NCBI GenBank assembly: GCA_014898425.1 | Contig: RCSZ01000009.1 | Location: 1,798,001-1,862,000, forward strand | Source: Botryotinia globosa | Lineage: Eukaryota > Ascomycota > Leotiomycetes > Helotiales > Sclerotiniaceae | Direction of reading: 5' to 3' | DNA: 64,000 nt | Part shown: positions 14,142-25,806 of the stretch, in pieces | Layout of the letters: each line of letters starts with the position of its first letter | Numbering within the stretch: the stretch's first letter is position 1 | Program-made: the position numbers and the translations under genes | Notes under the pieces: model-generated | What the model was told of the DNA's origin: nothing | Database searches by the model: none | The model's input: the letters and a program-made list of their open reading frames with translations, nothing else

Positions 14142-15649
14142 AACAAACTTTAATATAAAGAATTAATAATATTGTAATAGGGTTTAGAGCTTTGATATTG
14201 ATTAATTACAAAAAAGCAATTAGTATAAAGATTGTATCCCATATTAGTATTGATATTGTATTTCGCGTCATTGGCTCGTTTCTTATTGTAATTATTTTTA
14301 ATATAATCTGATTTCTTATAATAAAGATAAAGACCAAAATCAAAACATTGCTTTCGAGTATAACGGAATAGGGGGTGTTGACCTTATCAAGTAGTATTCA
14401 ATTGCATAAAATTATCAAATAGCTTTGGTATAAAGGAAATTGTAATTGAAATTAGTTTCCTATTATAATATCTCGATTAATTACGGCTGAAATTAATATT
14501 CTAATTCTTTTATTAATTATCAAAATAAATTTTCTTTTCTAAATTATTATAAACATCTTATTATTAGATTATTCATATATCAATATTAACAATAGAAGGT
14601 TTATTAAAGTGGTTGATTGAAATATCGATTAATTTTTATAAAACTTTAAGCTTAAAATCGGTGACTTATTATTCAACGGTTTTTCTATATTTAATAGCAA
14701 ATTATTTAAATTCAATAATGAAATTATTAAATAAAGTTTTTTTTATTTTACACTTATCATAATTTATAAAGGCTTTTTATAAAAGATTAAAGATTTAATA
14801 TTGTTTATTCAACTCATTCCAAATATTTGCTATAATGTATTATTTAGGGGGTTAAAAATCGAAATCATACAGGTTATTTATAATTATATCGAAATATATT
14901 TAATTATTTGTATAAATCGAATCAAAGAATAAACTAACAAGAAATATAATCTATTGAAATTCTGATTTGTTTTTGTAGTTTGTAGTTAAACAATGATTGA
15001 TTACACTATGGAATATTATATATTAATTCTAACACTTTACAATATTTTGCTTATTATTATTAAATTTCCCAAGAAAAGTGAAATATCTTCAATAGAACAA
15101 GATTTCTAAATTATTATGAATAATAATCTTTAATATTTCAATTATATTTTGTAATTTAATAATTTGTAATTGAATTTTATTGGTTTAGATATATATTGCA
15201 ATAATTTGTTTTTATAATAAAATTGTAATTGTTTTAATTGAAATAAATATAATTTAAATAATTACAAAATATATAGTATTCGAATTATAAAATAAATTTG
15301 TGAATAAAGAAATATCAATTTCAATAAAATTAATGGTGTGGTTTAAAAAAAGGAATTGTGGGAGTAGATTAGATATAGCTATTTGATTAGTTATTTTTAG
15401 AATATTTTCGTAGCTACAAAATATTCTTATAAAATTCTCAATAATAAATCAATATAAATATGTTTTAATATAATCGAATAATTTTATTAAAAAATAGTAA
15501 AGTTATCTACAATGAATCAATAATAAATTCGATTAATACAATTGGATTATAACTTTGATAGAATCAGGGTAATTAGAATAGTTGGAGTATAATTTGAATA
15601 AATATCTTTAAAATGAAGTTATAATAATTTCTAAATAAATGATATAAAT

Positions 15650-15799
15650 TATTAAAATATGAGTAAAGATTTATATTATATTATAAGGGTTCTAAATGCT
15701 ATAAAAGGTTGAGGCCCTATTATAGGAAGTAAGGCATACTAAGGGCACGCTAAGGGTTCGTGCCTGAGGCACGAAGGCAATGTAGTTGGCGCCGTAACA
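15650..15799 (-). repeat. 5' LTR of the gypsy element (150 bp, less mutated)
   Basis: On the minus strand it begins TGTTACGGCGCC. GC-rich blocks such as GGGCACGCTAAGGG and GTGCCTGAGGCAC remain, so this LTR is closer to the original than its partner. The plus-strand start TATTAAAATATGAG is the RIP-altered equivalent of TGTCAAGGTATGGG. Confidence 0.9.
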
Positions 15800-16132
15800 A
15801 ATTTATTTATCAATTCAAAGATTTGAATATAAAAAGAATACAAAAAATAAACAGATTTATATTATTTATTAAATATAAAAAATAAAATATATATTATATA
15901 ATTAATAAATAGTTCAATAAAATTTCAAATTACTCAAATTAAATTATATATAAAAGAGAATTAAAATCAATTTTAAAATCAATTTTAGGATAAATAATTT
16001 ATTGAATTGATATAATCATTATTATCTATATAATCTATATAAATAATATAATTAATATATTAAAAACAAATTATTATATTTATATAAATAATAAATTAAA
16101 TAATATAAAATACATTTAAAAATATAATCAAA

Positions 16133-16161
16133 ATAATTTTATCAAAATTTAATAAAATTAT
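16133..16161. repeat. 29-bp inverted-repeat motif, RIP-altered copy
   Basis: Begins ATAATTTTATCA and ends AATAAAATTAT, in the 3' part of copia copy A. It is the equivalent of 657-685. Confidence 0.5.
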
Positions 16162-18033
16162 ATTTCCCCTTTTATTTATTATTATTTATAATAGGAACTC
16201 TGAGAAGATATTTGTAAATATATTTAAAGATCTATAATATTAGCAATATTTGTTTTTTTGAATTGTAATTCTCGCACCCCAAATTTATTTTTCAAATAAT
16301 AATACAAATACATACCTTACAAAATCTATAATACCATCTAATCTAACAATATATTTTCCAAATAATAATAAATATATTGAATGTTATATAATATTTGCTA
16401 ATATATAAATATTAATAATCTTTATTGAATCAAAATAAAAAGAAATTAATGGATTAATAAAAAACGATGTATTTCAATTTATAAAACTTATAGATATATC
16501 TACAAATATTAAGATATTCAATTTATATTTTATTAATAAAATCAAAAATAAAAAAATCAATAAAGTATTTTTTAAATCTCAATTGATTATATAAATATAA
16601 AAAGATCAAAAAAAAATATTATTTTGATATAATTATTTATTATATAATATATTAATCAATATATTATATTAATAGTAATAATTATATTATTTAAAAACAA
16701 AGTTATTATAAACATTCATGATATTATATAAACATATATATAATTAATATCGAATTTAGTTTGAAAATTCTATATATAATTTTTAACAAAAATAAATATT
16801 CTAAAAGATTTTATCCTGTAAATAGTATAATCATTATATAATATCCCAAAAACAAATAATCACTGATTTAATATCTATTATAAACACTATATTAATATTC
16901 TCAAAATAATATAATCAATTTATAACTCATATCTATTACATACAACTAAAAACGATATAGTATTCAATATTATCGAATTATAAACAAACAATACATTTAT
17001 TATAATTAATAAAATATTTATAAATTATAAATAAATTGAATTCAAAAATGTAAATTTTATAGCAAAAGAGTATAAAATATTTACATTAAATATATTATTT
17101 AAATTCAATAATGATTTAATCACTTAATAATATAATAATATAATTTATCTTAATCAAAAGAAATAATGTAAAAACCTTTATTTAATTAAATCAAAACCAT
17201 CAGATATATAAAATATATATAGCAAATTTAGAAAATTAGTAATAACAAAAAATTAATATATTATACAATATACTTGAGAAATATATATAACAACTATATA
17301 TCAGCCAAAAACATCTTTTGATTTGTTATATATTACATAAATAATCAATTCAAAAAAAAAAAGATATTAATTTTTTCAACAAATATATTCAATAATAGAT
17401 TAATAATTCAAAAAGAGAATTATAATTTATTCTTTTTAATATAAATTCTTTTAAATTGATTATATTTATAAATATATTCTTTATAAATAATAAAGATTTG
17501 TTTTTCTAGATTGAATATATTATTGTTTTATAGAACAAATTTGATAAAACTAATATTATTTATTAATTATTAATTAAATGTAAAAAAGTTATTAGGAATA
17601 TATTAACATTAAAGCTTTATAATATAATTTTGGGTTTTGATATTAGTATAATAATCAAAGATATATTTAATAAAATCTTTTCAAATTACAATATATTATT
17701 AATTATATATATTGATTCAAAATTACTTTATAATTGTTTTATAAAGCTTAATATAATTATTAAAAAAAGATTAATAATTGATATAATAGCTATTCAAAAG
17801 GTGTATAAGAAATAAAAAATTATAAAAATCAAATAAATTGATAAAAAATCTAACCCAATTAATATAATAATTAAATTTAAATTATATCAAATCTTAAAGA
17901 ATTTGATTGATAATAATATTATAAAAATTAAGGTTATAGAATGGATTGAAAAAGATTAAAAAAACAAATGATTATATGAATAAAAAGGTATTAACTAGAA
18001 GAATATAATCTGATAATTTTAAAAAGTTGTTAG

Positions 18034-18195
18034 TATCGGGATAAAGATCATGTGATTATACTAATACTTGTACTAATGCCTTGATATTATAATATAAATA
18101 TATTATAACCCTAGCTTTTAGAATCTCAAGTAATATTACAATAGTGTGAATCATAATACTATATTATCTTTACTATCCCCATGGTGATATCAATA
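18034..18195 (+). repeat. 3' LTR of copia copy A (162 bp, RIP-mutated)
   Basis: Starts TATCGGGATAAAG where the 5' LTR has TGTCGGGACAGGG and ends ATATCAATA. It has equal length and no gaps against the 5' LTR. Nearly all differences are transitions. The GC-rich palindrome of the 5' LTRs is destroyed here. Confidence 0.88.
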
Positions 18196-18200
18196 TATTG

Positions 18201-20464
18201 AAATTGAGGAATAAATTATTTATAATATTTGTTTTTATTTTATTATTGAATTCAAAAGTTTTAATATAAAAAGAAGAAAAAGGTAATAATATATTAAGTA
18301 AATGAATTAAATCATATACTCTAATTAAAACAAATAGGGAAATATACAAAATGGAATTTTCCAGTGAATCAATTAAATTCCGATTTATATTTATACAACT
18401 CTTTTATATAAAATCTAAAGAAATAGAATCAAAAAACGATTATACAAATAATGACAATAGTAATATTATAGTTATTAATACATCACATATAGAGATATTA
18501 TAATCTTAAATATTATTATTAATAATACAATCAGATATATAATTATATTATTATATAAAAAACAACTTAATGAAAATAATCAATATAATAAATATTAATA
18601 AAAAATATATTACAAAATCATTACAATTAACTATATTCTTATAAAATAATATATTTATAAGATATATAAAGTTATAATATAAGAAAGTTGATAAATTAAT
18701 AAAGAATAGAGTTTTTAAGATTATTTCAAAAGATAATATTCCATTTAAAATAAGACTTTTCAAATTATATTTTATTAATGAAATAAAAAAAAAAGGTATT
18801 AATAAAATATATACAAAGTTATGATTAATAATTCAGATATATTAAAATAAGGATAAAATCATTGTTTTAATATAATCATCTATTATTCAATATATTAGTT
18901 AATATATTATTTTTATATTTGCTATTATTTTATAAGTATTGAATAAATATATTCAAATTTATTTGTAGGATATTATATAAGTATATATTCAATCAATTAT
19001 GATTTTGAATAGATTTATTTATATAGAAGTATTAAAAAAGATTGAATTTGAGGATAGATATATTCTATATATTATAAAATCTTTATATAATATTCCCGAA
19101 ATAGGAAATCACTAGTTTGGAATCTATTATAATTATTATAAAGATAAGCTGAATATAATATAATCTATATATAATTCTTATTTATTCTATTTAATTAATA
19201 ATATCAATATTATAAAACTTCAAATCAATAATATTTTTATAATTATAAACAAGAGATTCGCATATTTAAAACAAAAGTAATTAGATAAAATTAATTTTAT
19301 AATTAAAGATAGAAAACAATTTATAAAAAATCATTCACTTAGGTTTAATAACTACTTAATCACTCTCAAAAGTAATAAGATTTATTTCAATCAAAAGAAA
19401 TAATATAATAATATTAGAATAATTATAACCAGGAATATTGATATATATAAAATAAAGGGAAAAGTTTGAAAAAACATTATTTCGAAAAATCAATATATCG
19501 CTCAATGTGTAAGGAGAGTATATATTGTAATTATATATCAATTAAAAGCATTTTACTATCTTTCTATTATTATTCAGATAATAAATCTAAAGAAAAAAAA
19601 TGTAAACAAATTTAATAAAATTATTAAATAACAAATGAATAATCTGAAAAAAGGATTTATATTTATATTTCTAGATATAGATTCTATCAAATTAGTTGTT
19701 TTCATTGATATATTATTTGCTAATAATATTGATTTATTATTATAAATTGACTATATAATCTATTTAATGAATAAATACAATAATACTAATATTATATATT
19801 GAATATTAATTAAATGTAAAAAAATTACTAAAAGTATATTAGCTTTTGAACTATATATATTGATTCTAGACTTTAATATCAAAACTATTATTAAAGGCAC
19901 TATTAATACTATTCTCAAATCTAAAAAGTCAATATTACTTATATTTTATATAGATTTAAAGTTATTATATAATTTATTGATTAAATTTGATACAAGTATA
20001 GAAAAACGGCTTTTAATCGATATTATAGCTTTAAGATAATATTATAAGAATAAAAAGATTATGGAGATTAAATGAATTAATAGAAAATCGAATTCTATAA
20101 ATGTTATAATCAAAAACAATGTATATCAAATATTAAAAGATTTAATTAATATTAATAAAATAATTATTAAAGTAATATATTAAATAGAAAAGGGATAGTG
20201 ATATAGAAGCTAGATAAAATTAAAAGAATATTATATTTAAAATGGATTATGAATTAAAATATATAATTGTATTTATTTTTAAAAAATTATTAGTATTGGA
20301 ATATCGATTATATAATCAAAGAGAGCATTATATTAACTAGTGTTGTACTAACACTTCTTTATATATTTAGTATCTAGCTTCTTATAATTAATAATGATTA
20401 AGAACGAATACAATCATATAGGACTAAGTACTTATACTTATATCAACCAAGTTGATACCAACAA
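18201..20464 (+). mobile_element. 5'-truncated Ty1/copia relic (copy B)
   Basis: A second, more divergent copia relative abuts copy A. Near 19690-19760 a frame reads VVFIDILFANNIDL, and near 19920-20090 IFYIDLKLLYNLLIKFDTS, KRLLIDIIAL and INRKSNS. These match the C-terminal RNase H region seen in copy A at 17630-17815. Lines around 17100-17170 and 19340-19410 also correspond. No 5' LTR or gag was found. Stop codons interrupt all frames. Confidence 0.7.
20288..20464 (+). repeat. Probable 3' LTR of copia relic B
   Basis: Follows an A-rich stretch, starts TATTAGTATTGG and ends GTTGATACCAACA, a TG...CA-type end with the first G mutated. It resembles the copia A LTR loosely (an ACTAGTGTTGTACTAACAC stretch). 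It marks the sharp end of the AT-rich block. Confidence 0.5.
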
Positions 20465-21764
20465 TTAGTTTGGTGGATCGCGTCGCAGTATTCTTATGTG
20501 ATTTTCAGCGTCCTGGTCATAGGTAACCTTGGAATAAGAGAGGATGGGAAATACAAGCTAGATTTCTCGACTTTGCATATAAGAATTGATTTATAAACAC
20601 TCGATTTCCCTAGACGTGTAATAGTTTCGATAGATTTATGATTACGTGATAGCTTTTCCAAATAATACTAATAACTTGAAATGAAGTTTCTTGAGGGAGA
20701 ATTGAACAAGATCACTTTGATTTGAATGTTGAAAGCAAGTTAGTATGACAGAATTGTCACTTTGAGTTTATATATGTAATTCCTTCAGATCTCGCTTGAT
20801 GCATTTAAACGAGAGTTTCCAAACACGGAAAATGATAAGTGTGTGAAACGGAGCTCTAAAATTGAGTTTGAGGCAACGCCTATTCTAGTAAAGACCTTTG
20901 AAATCTAGAATCGTTTGTGAAAAATGGAGGTTGGTGAGATTGAGTGCATATCAGATATTTTAGGATGGGAGTCGAAAGTTTTCAGATAGTAGTGTCGTTC
21001 TGCGTGTTTAGACGAGAGGTCTTTGTCATTTGGGTTCGGTGTTTAAAATGGAATAGCAGTATATATAAGTTGAAGTAAGAGATCGTGTAGTATGTCTTGA
21101 AATGTTATACAATCATGTTGAAATGGTGTAAGAATAAGTATAAAAGAATGGATACTCATATACTAACAAAGATGAACTGACATCAGGTTAAATAAAATTG
21201 GACATGGAGTATCATTCAGGACTCTACAAGTCAGAAAAAAAGGTATATAATGACAAGGTATAAGTAGATGGACAGAGTAGATTGAGATTTTACTACTAAT
21301 ATCCTGATAAGTAGGTACTGTATACAAGCAATCGAAAGATAGATGGCTATTGCCCCAGTATACTCTGTGATTAAGCACCTCGAAATCACAAATGCCATTC
21401 AGTTCCAGTGACAGGAAAGTTGTGTTGCACGTCTGCATCTTAAAATTACAAGGGAGGCCCTAACAAGTCTTTTAATGGTAGAAAGTCTATCTCTAGCTCT
21501 CTCTAGTTCTTTCCTCTAGCTCTCCTTAGCTCCATGCTACTTCGTGCTTCTAGATCGCCCTAAGATCTCCACGATCTTTCAATCAATCTAGAATACCTCT
21601 AAAACGAATTGTTGCACACCGATATGTTTAACGTACAGGGGTATTCCTGAAAAGTATTCAAACAATCTCACCCAAGTCCCAAAATCTTCCTAGAACTCCT
21701 ATTCCCGCACAGTCAACATTCCCATAACTCCATCCTCTCACCAACACCAATCCCTCAAGACAAC
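20465..21764. other. Intergenic region right of the AT-rich block
   Basis: Base composition rises abruptly here. No gene is supported. A short CT-rich stretch with repeated CTCTAGCTCT units lies at 21480-21535. Confidence 0.5.
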
Positions 21765-22602
21765 CTAGCTCCACGTACGTTTGAAAAACTTCTTGTATCT
21801 CTTCATCCAAACTTTTTCCGACCTTGCATTAGCCGTACGTGCTACTTTCAATTGCTGTCTTGTATTATCGAGGACAGTGACTTGATTATCTATGATTTCA
21901 TTCGCTATTTGTACCGTTTCTTGTAGGCTTTCAACAAGGGATTGGGATTGTGCAAGCTGTTTCTTGGTTTCGATGAATTCCTTTTGCCAATCTGGAGTGA
22001 CGACTTTGTATTTCGCTGGCAAAATGAATTAGTATACCTGCGAAATATAAAAATAGCACAGTTTCTTACACTTGGGACCTTTCTTTGGTACGTAATCGGA
22101 TCCTTCAACGCTTTTCTTCGCGATCAGATGCAGACATTCCATTACTTCACCGATATAAATTTCCTGAGTTCTAGGTTGTAAAAGCCATTTGCGAAAATTC
22201 GCTTCCTTTTGTCGATTCATGGAGTAGAAAGTAAATCCATTCTCATCTTCGGATTCTGTCCAGATTCCGCTCTATTGTTGTAAGAGTCATACCTCTCCCA
22301 CGAGGATCGATCAAACTTACTGTGATCATTGTCTCCGCGAAGAACTCTACAGTGTATTTCTTGCCGCTGAATAGCTCAATTGTCCATTCTTGTCTCTCTT
22401 CGTCTCCTAGTGGTAAGAGTTGTCGCATAAGATTGATGTGTATCCAGCGGCCATGAGATTTAGCTACATCTGATGTAGCAGGGTCATTTTCTAAGATTAG
22501 TGCCAACAGTTCAATGCTTGCTTCATATGTAACAGGAACTGCTTCGCGGATAAAATCTAGAAGATCTTGTACCATGCCATCAGGAATGATACCGGGAGGC
22601 AT
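21765..22602 (-). CDS. Hypothetical protein, 244 aa, three exons
   Basis: Exons 22321-22602, 22070-22271 and 21765-22015 join in frame through a 49-bp intron (GTAAGT donor, AATAG acceptor) and a 54-bp intron (GTAAGA donor, TACTAAT branch, CCAG acceptor). The start at 22602 (MPPGIIPDGM) is chosen because it is the first ATG in the conserved-looking frame; an upstream extension to 22740 is possible. The protein is soluble, with no signal peptide. Residues of about 165-235 are Gln/Glu/Lys-rich and likely helical, and the C-terminus is very basic (KRYKKFFKRTWS). I do not recognise a family. Confidence 0.65.
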
Positions 22603-23687
22603 GGCGTATATCGTGAGAATGTGGGGTTGGGAAGCAGTAGAATTGTAGGTATGCTTGAGCCTCTGTAACCTTATAGTCTTTGCTCTGTGTTGCGACCAGT
22701 GAAATCGCAGAAATTTGGATACAAATTGAAAAGAGAACACACAGAACTATTTTATAAATGGTTTTGTAATGAAGGTACACTCGTTCTCAGAGGGAGTGCC
22801 TCTGTGAATATTGAGATTTGTGTGTTTACACAGACTCGGAAACTAGCGAGCTCTTCATCGGACGAGAGTGAAGATATTCACAGCCTCATTAAGGTTATAT
22901 TCACCATGAAAGCTTTCAATGTCTACCTACCTAGGTATCCAGAGATGCTAAGCCATAGTATCCCATCTAAACAACAAGATCATTTTCCCATGCATGAATA
23001 CGACAAGGATACAGAGATCTTCGACAATAACTGGTGCGGTTAGTATCTCCATGAAGGATTGGAGGTTCAAGATCTGAAAAGGATAATTGAAAGGGCAAGG
23101 TAGAACGAAACAACTTAATGCCTGGAACTAAATAGGGCTTTAAGATACGAGACATCTTCAAGATCGCACTGAGAATGAGGAGTCTTGGACTCAGAAGAGT
23201 TTACAGCCAAAATTTGAACGTCACCGGGGGGGCAAGTGCGATCCTTCATTGAAGCCAGGAATCACAATAGTATACTCGGGGCTGACCCGGACTTCCCCAG
23301 GTTGAAGGGCTGTTCATATACCACCACTAGTTGAGGAAGTGATTCAGAAATACAATTATTCAATGAGCGAAAGCAGTTGGGGATGTTTTACTCAAAAAAG
23401 CTTGAAGTCGAGCTTTGAAGTTAGCACTAACATCACCAACATCACCAACATCACTGTCGCACAGACATCGGCTCTAAGGTTAGTTAACCCAGGAAAAGAT
23501 AGCCTCGTAACTCTTTTCGCAGCCGCAATTGCCAATCGCAACAAGGTTTCCCTAACAATTTACCAATATTCCAAGATAAGTTACTTCCTAAAGCATCAGA
23601 TATGATATTTAAAAGCTAACATTCTCCTGGAGTGTCCCCAACATCAATACATCTAATCTAACATTCTCATCATCGCAATCAACCAAA
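22603..23687. other. Intergenic region, divergent promoters
   Basis: Lies between the divergently transcribed genes on either side. A CATCACCAA triplication occurs near 23431-23455. No gene is supported. Confidence 0.4.
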
Positions 23688-24674
23688 ATGCCTACCTACC
23701 TCCTCCATGGGTTCCGTTGGAAAAGAGAGAATATCCGTATTTATGTGATTTTAAATGACATCGAAGATGCAGCTCCAGAATGGTTAATGGCGCCCTTGAC
23801 CTCGAATGCTCTACTAAATTCCTTTTACAAACAATTCGATTTTCTTCCACCAAGCAGTCCGGGTCCCATTGATACTGCACCTACTCCCAGTCCCCCCACA
23901 GAATGCACAACTCCCAAGCCGCAATCCCCAGAAACCCTCACGAAGAAGAACAAAAAATCCATGATCTCTTTAGAGTCTCCTCACAAGAAGAAGTCCAGCT
24001 TAACATTGAGGAAAGGGAATTCGAATGGACAGAACAATGCTAGTCATTCGGGGTCGGATACTTTACATAGTAGATCAGCATCAGGAGCTACAAATGCGAT
24101 TTCGAGAGAACTGTCGCATAATGGACTGGAAAAGCCATTGCGATTTAATGATTGGAGTGTGGTCAAATTGGTCGAACAATATGACCCAGAGGATTTGAAA
24201 ACGGCCAGTCAACCATGGGCCTATGTCTCAGATTACATGGTTGAAATTGGGTTGGGTGTTAATATATGCGAAGAGGTGGAGAAGTATAAAGCCAATGTTG
24301 CAGAAGCAGAACGTGTTCCTCCCAATTGTGAGGAGTTGGGAATGACTCCAGAAGAAATCAAGAAGCTGGAGAGGAACGAAAAAGCAGGGTGGCTTGATAA
24401 GTTGAGGCAGAACTTGGAGGCAGATGAAGTGTGCAATTGGTATGTGGTTGTCTGTGGGGATGAGGAAAGATGGGCTCCGGATATTGATTTGTCAGATGAA
24501 ATGCAAAGTGGTGACGAGACTGAAGTAGACGATTCGCCAGTAAAATTGTCTAGGAGGAAAAAGTTCAGGGATTGGCTTAACAAGCAGATATCTTACCAAA
24601 ATGGTGTACCAGATGGACATGGCCCTTCTAATGGTAGTCCGAACCATGTGGCGGACAAAAATACAAAGGAGTGA
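23688..24674 (+). CDS. Conserved fungal protein of unknown function, 328 aa
   Basis: Single exon starting MPTYLLHGFRW after a CAACCAAAATG context. Residues of about 1-55 form an ordered, hydrophobic module (IRIYVILNDIEDAAPEWL). Residues 56-145 are Pro/Ser/Lys-rich and probably disordered. Residues 150-265 form a second folded part with NDWSVVKLVEQYDPED and WYVVVCGDEERWAPDIDLSD. The tail is Asp/Glu-rich and then basic. The N-terminal pattern resembles a widely conserved ascomycete hypothetical family, possibly with a PH-like fold; that is inference. No transmembrane segment or catalytic motif is visible. Confidence 0.8.
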   Translation: MPTYLLHGFRWKRENIRIYVILNDIEDAAPEWLMAPLTSNALLNSFYKQFDFLPPSSPGPIDTAPTPSPPTECTTPKPQSPETLTKKNKKSMISLESPHKKKSSLTLRKGNSNGQNNASHSGSDTLHSRSASGATNAISRELSHNGLEKPLRFNDWSVVKLVEQYDPEDLKTASQPWAYVSDYMVEIGLGVNICEEVEKYKANVAEAERVPPNCEELGMTPEEIKKLERNEKAGWLDKLRQNLEADEVCNWYVVVCGDEERWAPDIDLSDEMQSGDETEVDDSPVKLSRRKKFRDWLNKQISYQNGVPDGHGPSNGSPNHVADKNTKE

Positions 24675-24807
24675 TGGCAATTAACATGCTAAATCGGTAG
24701 TAATTATAATATATTGACCGACACGAAACCCAAGTATACAATTTGTATAATTTAATGTACTCCATCCTGAACACCGTCGCTAAACCCCATATGCAAACAA
24801 TATATCT

Positions 24808-25515
24808 TCACTTTTTCGATGATCCGAATCCAACGATCCCCATACTAGCCATCATGTCGTCTTCATCATGTTCGCCCTCCACCCTAACATCTTCCCCATA
24901 TTCCTTCTTGACCGCAATTTCCTTGTCCTTTTCCTCCTTCTTTCTCTCAGCCAATTCTCTCCTCTTCTGCCTCCTTTCCTCTCTTTCCTTTTCATCCTCA
25001 ATTCTTCTCCCTTCCAATCTCTCCCCCAAAGTAACAACCTCCTCGTGTTTTTCCCTCTCTAACCTTTCCCAAATCTCATCAATCCTCCTCCTCACATCCT
25101 CCACACTCGCTCTCTGAACCTCTCCCGTCTGTCCTATCGCCCGCAAATGCTGCATACTATTCTCATGTTCCACCCATTGCAAACTATCCTTGAAAGTCAA
25201 GTCACAAGCCTGACAGTAAAATCCCGCACCCTTTCCTCTCTTGCCTGTCGCTGCCCCCGCAGGCATTAATATAGTTTTCCCTACATTGGCAGATACATCG
25301 AGACGGTTTGCGCGCGCAGATGTAAGAGTTTCATCGCCAGTAAGAGGCGCGTAGTATTTTTTGCCAGCAAGCTTGGCTTCATATCGTAGACGCCCTTCTT
25401 CTTTTTCTTTGGCTTCTTGTTCGCGTGCTTTGGCTACGTTGGCTTCGCGATCGTATTTTTTGCGGAAATCAGTGTCCGAGGCATTGGTTTCGTAGGCGCC
25501 CTTTTTGGAGGACAT
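24808..25515 (-). CDS. SNU23: U4/U6.U5 tri-snRNP zinc-finger protein SNU23 (ZMAT2 orthologue), 235 aa
   Basis: Intronless. The N-terminus MSSKKGAYETN...DTDFRKKYDREA is the signature of the SNU23/ZMAT2 family, a spliceosomal B-complex factor that helps activate the tri-snRNP in the nucleus. A matrin/U1-type C2H2 finger is at about residues 98-125, with C101, C104, H117 and H123 as ligands (YCQACDLTFKDSLQWVEH...QH). The C-terminal third is a charged helix rich in Arg/Glu/Lys, ending in a Gly/Ser/Lys tail (MGIVGFGSSKK). The start at 25515 is chosen over an upstream in-frame ATG at 25638 because homologues begin at MSSKK-type sequence. Confidence 0.92.
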   Translation of the reverse strand: MSSKKGAYETNASDTDFRKKYDREANVAKAREQEAKEKEEGRLRYEAKLAGKKYYAPLTGDETLTSARANRLDVSANVGKTILMPAGAATGKRGKGAGFYCQACDLTFKDSLQWVEHENSMQHLRAIGQTGEVQRASVEDVRRRIDEIWERLEREKHEEVVTLGERLEGRRIEDEKEREERRQKRRELAERKKEEKDKEIAVKKEYGEDVRVEGEHDEDDMMASMGIVGFGSSKK

Positions 25516-25806
25516 TGTTGCGATTTTAAGATTGCGGTTAACGATGAGAAGTGTGGTACAATCTTCGATTCTATGCAGGGCTTTCAATTCGTCTTTGAAG
25601 ATATGGATTGCAGGACACAGCTCAAATTGTTGTCGCAAATGATTTTCTATGCAAGGTTGAGGAAGGCTGCGATTTTGCCTTTCTCAAGGTCCGGGCGGTG
25701 AATGATGGAAGTATGGTATGAGCAAATGTGCGGGGCAAATTAATTTTCTTGAACTCTTGTTCGAACCCCTCACTTAATTGTTCCCACAGTACAAAAGACA
25801 ACAAAG

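Larger units (their letters stand above)
9205..15799 (-). mobile_element. Ty3/gypsy LTR retrotransposon (RIP-degraded) nested in copia copy A
   Basis: A 6,595-bp element on the minus strand with 150-bp LTRs and a perfect AATTT duplication (9200-9204 and 15800-15804). The copia sequence resumes exactly after the second AATTT and matches the uninterrupted copy A' near position 1010. On the minus strand, reverse transcriptase is readable near 12270-12140 (IIPFGF from MPFGL; VYLDNILIYSK from the YLDD catalytic motif) and Ty3-type RNase H near 11640-11350 (YNKEFLVI, DYKNLEYF, YQPNYKTIRPNTL). A purine stretch resembling a polypurine tract sits just inside the 3' LTR near 9361-9375. All frames carry stops. 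Confidence 0.9.
5208..18195 (+). mobile_element. Ty1/copia LTR retrotransposon copy A, split by a gypsy element
   Basis: A complete but RIP-dead copia element: 162-bp LTRs at 5208-5369 and 18034-18195, flanked by TATTA (5203-5207) and TATTG (18196-18200). Without the gypsy insertion and its duplicated AATTT it is about 6.39 kb. In order it shows a Lys/Asn-rich gag remnant (about 6730-6930), a gag zinc knuckle starting near 7593 (KKCFICKKDN, with a stop where a Cys/Trp would sit), a protease-like stretch near 7975 (GIIVNI, from a GIMVDT-type motif) and a copia RNase H remnant near 17630-17815 (YIDSKLLYNCFIKL, RLIIDIIA). Stops and frame breaks are everywhere, so it cannot act on its own. Confidence 0.87.

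Noticed and set aside
21163..21438. 91-codon minus-strand open frame
   Set aside because: No recognised domain, no sensible start context and no continuation by splicing.
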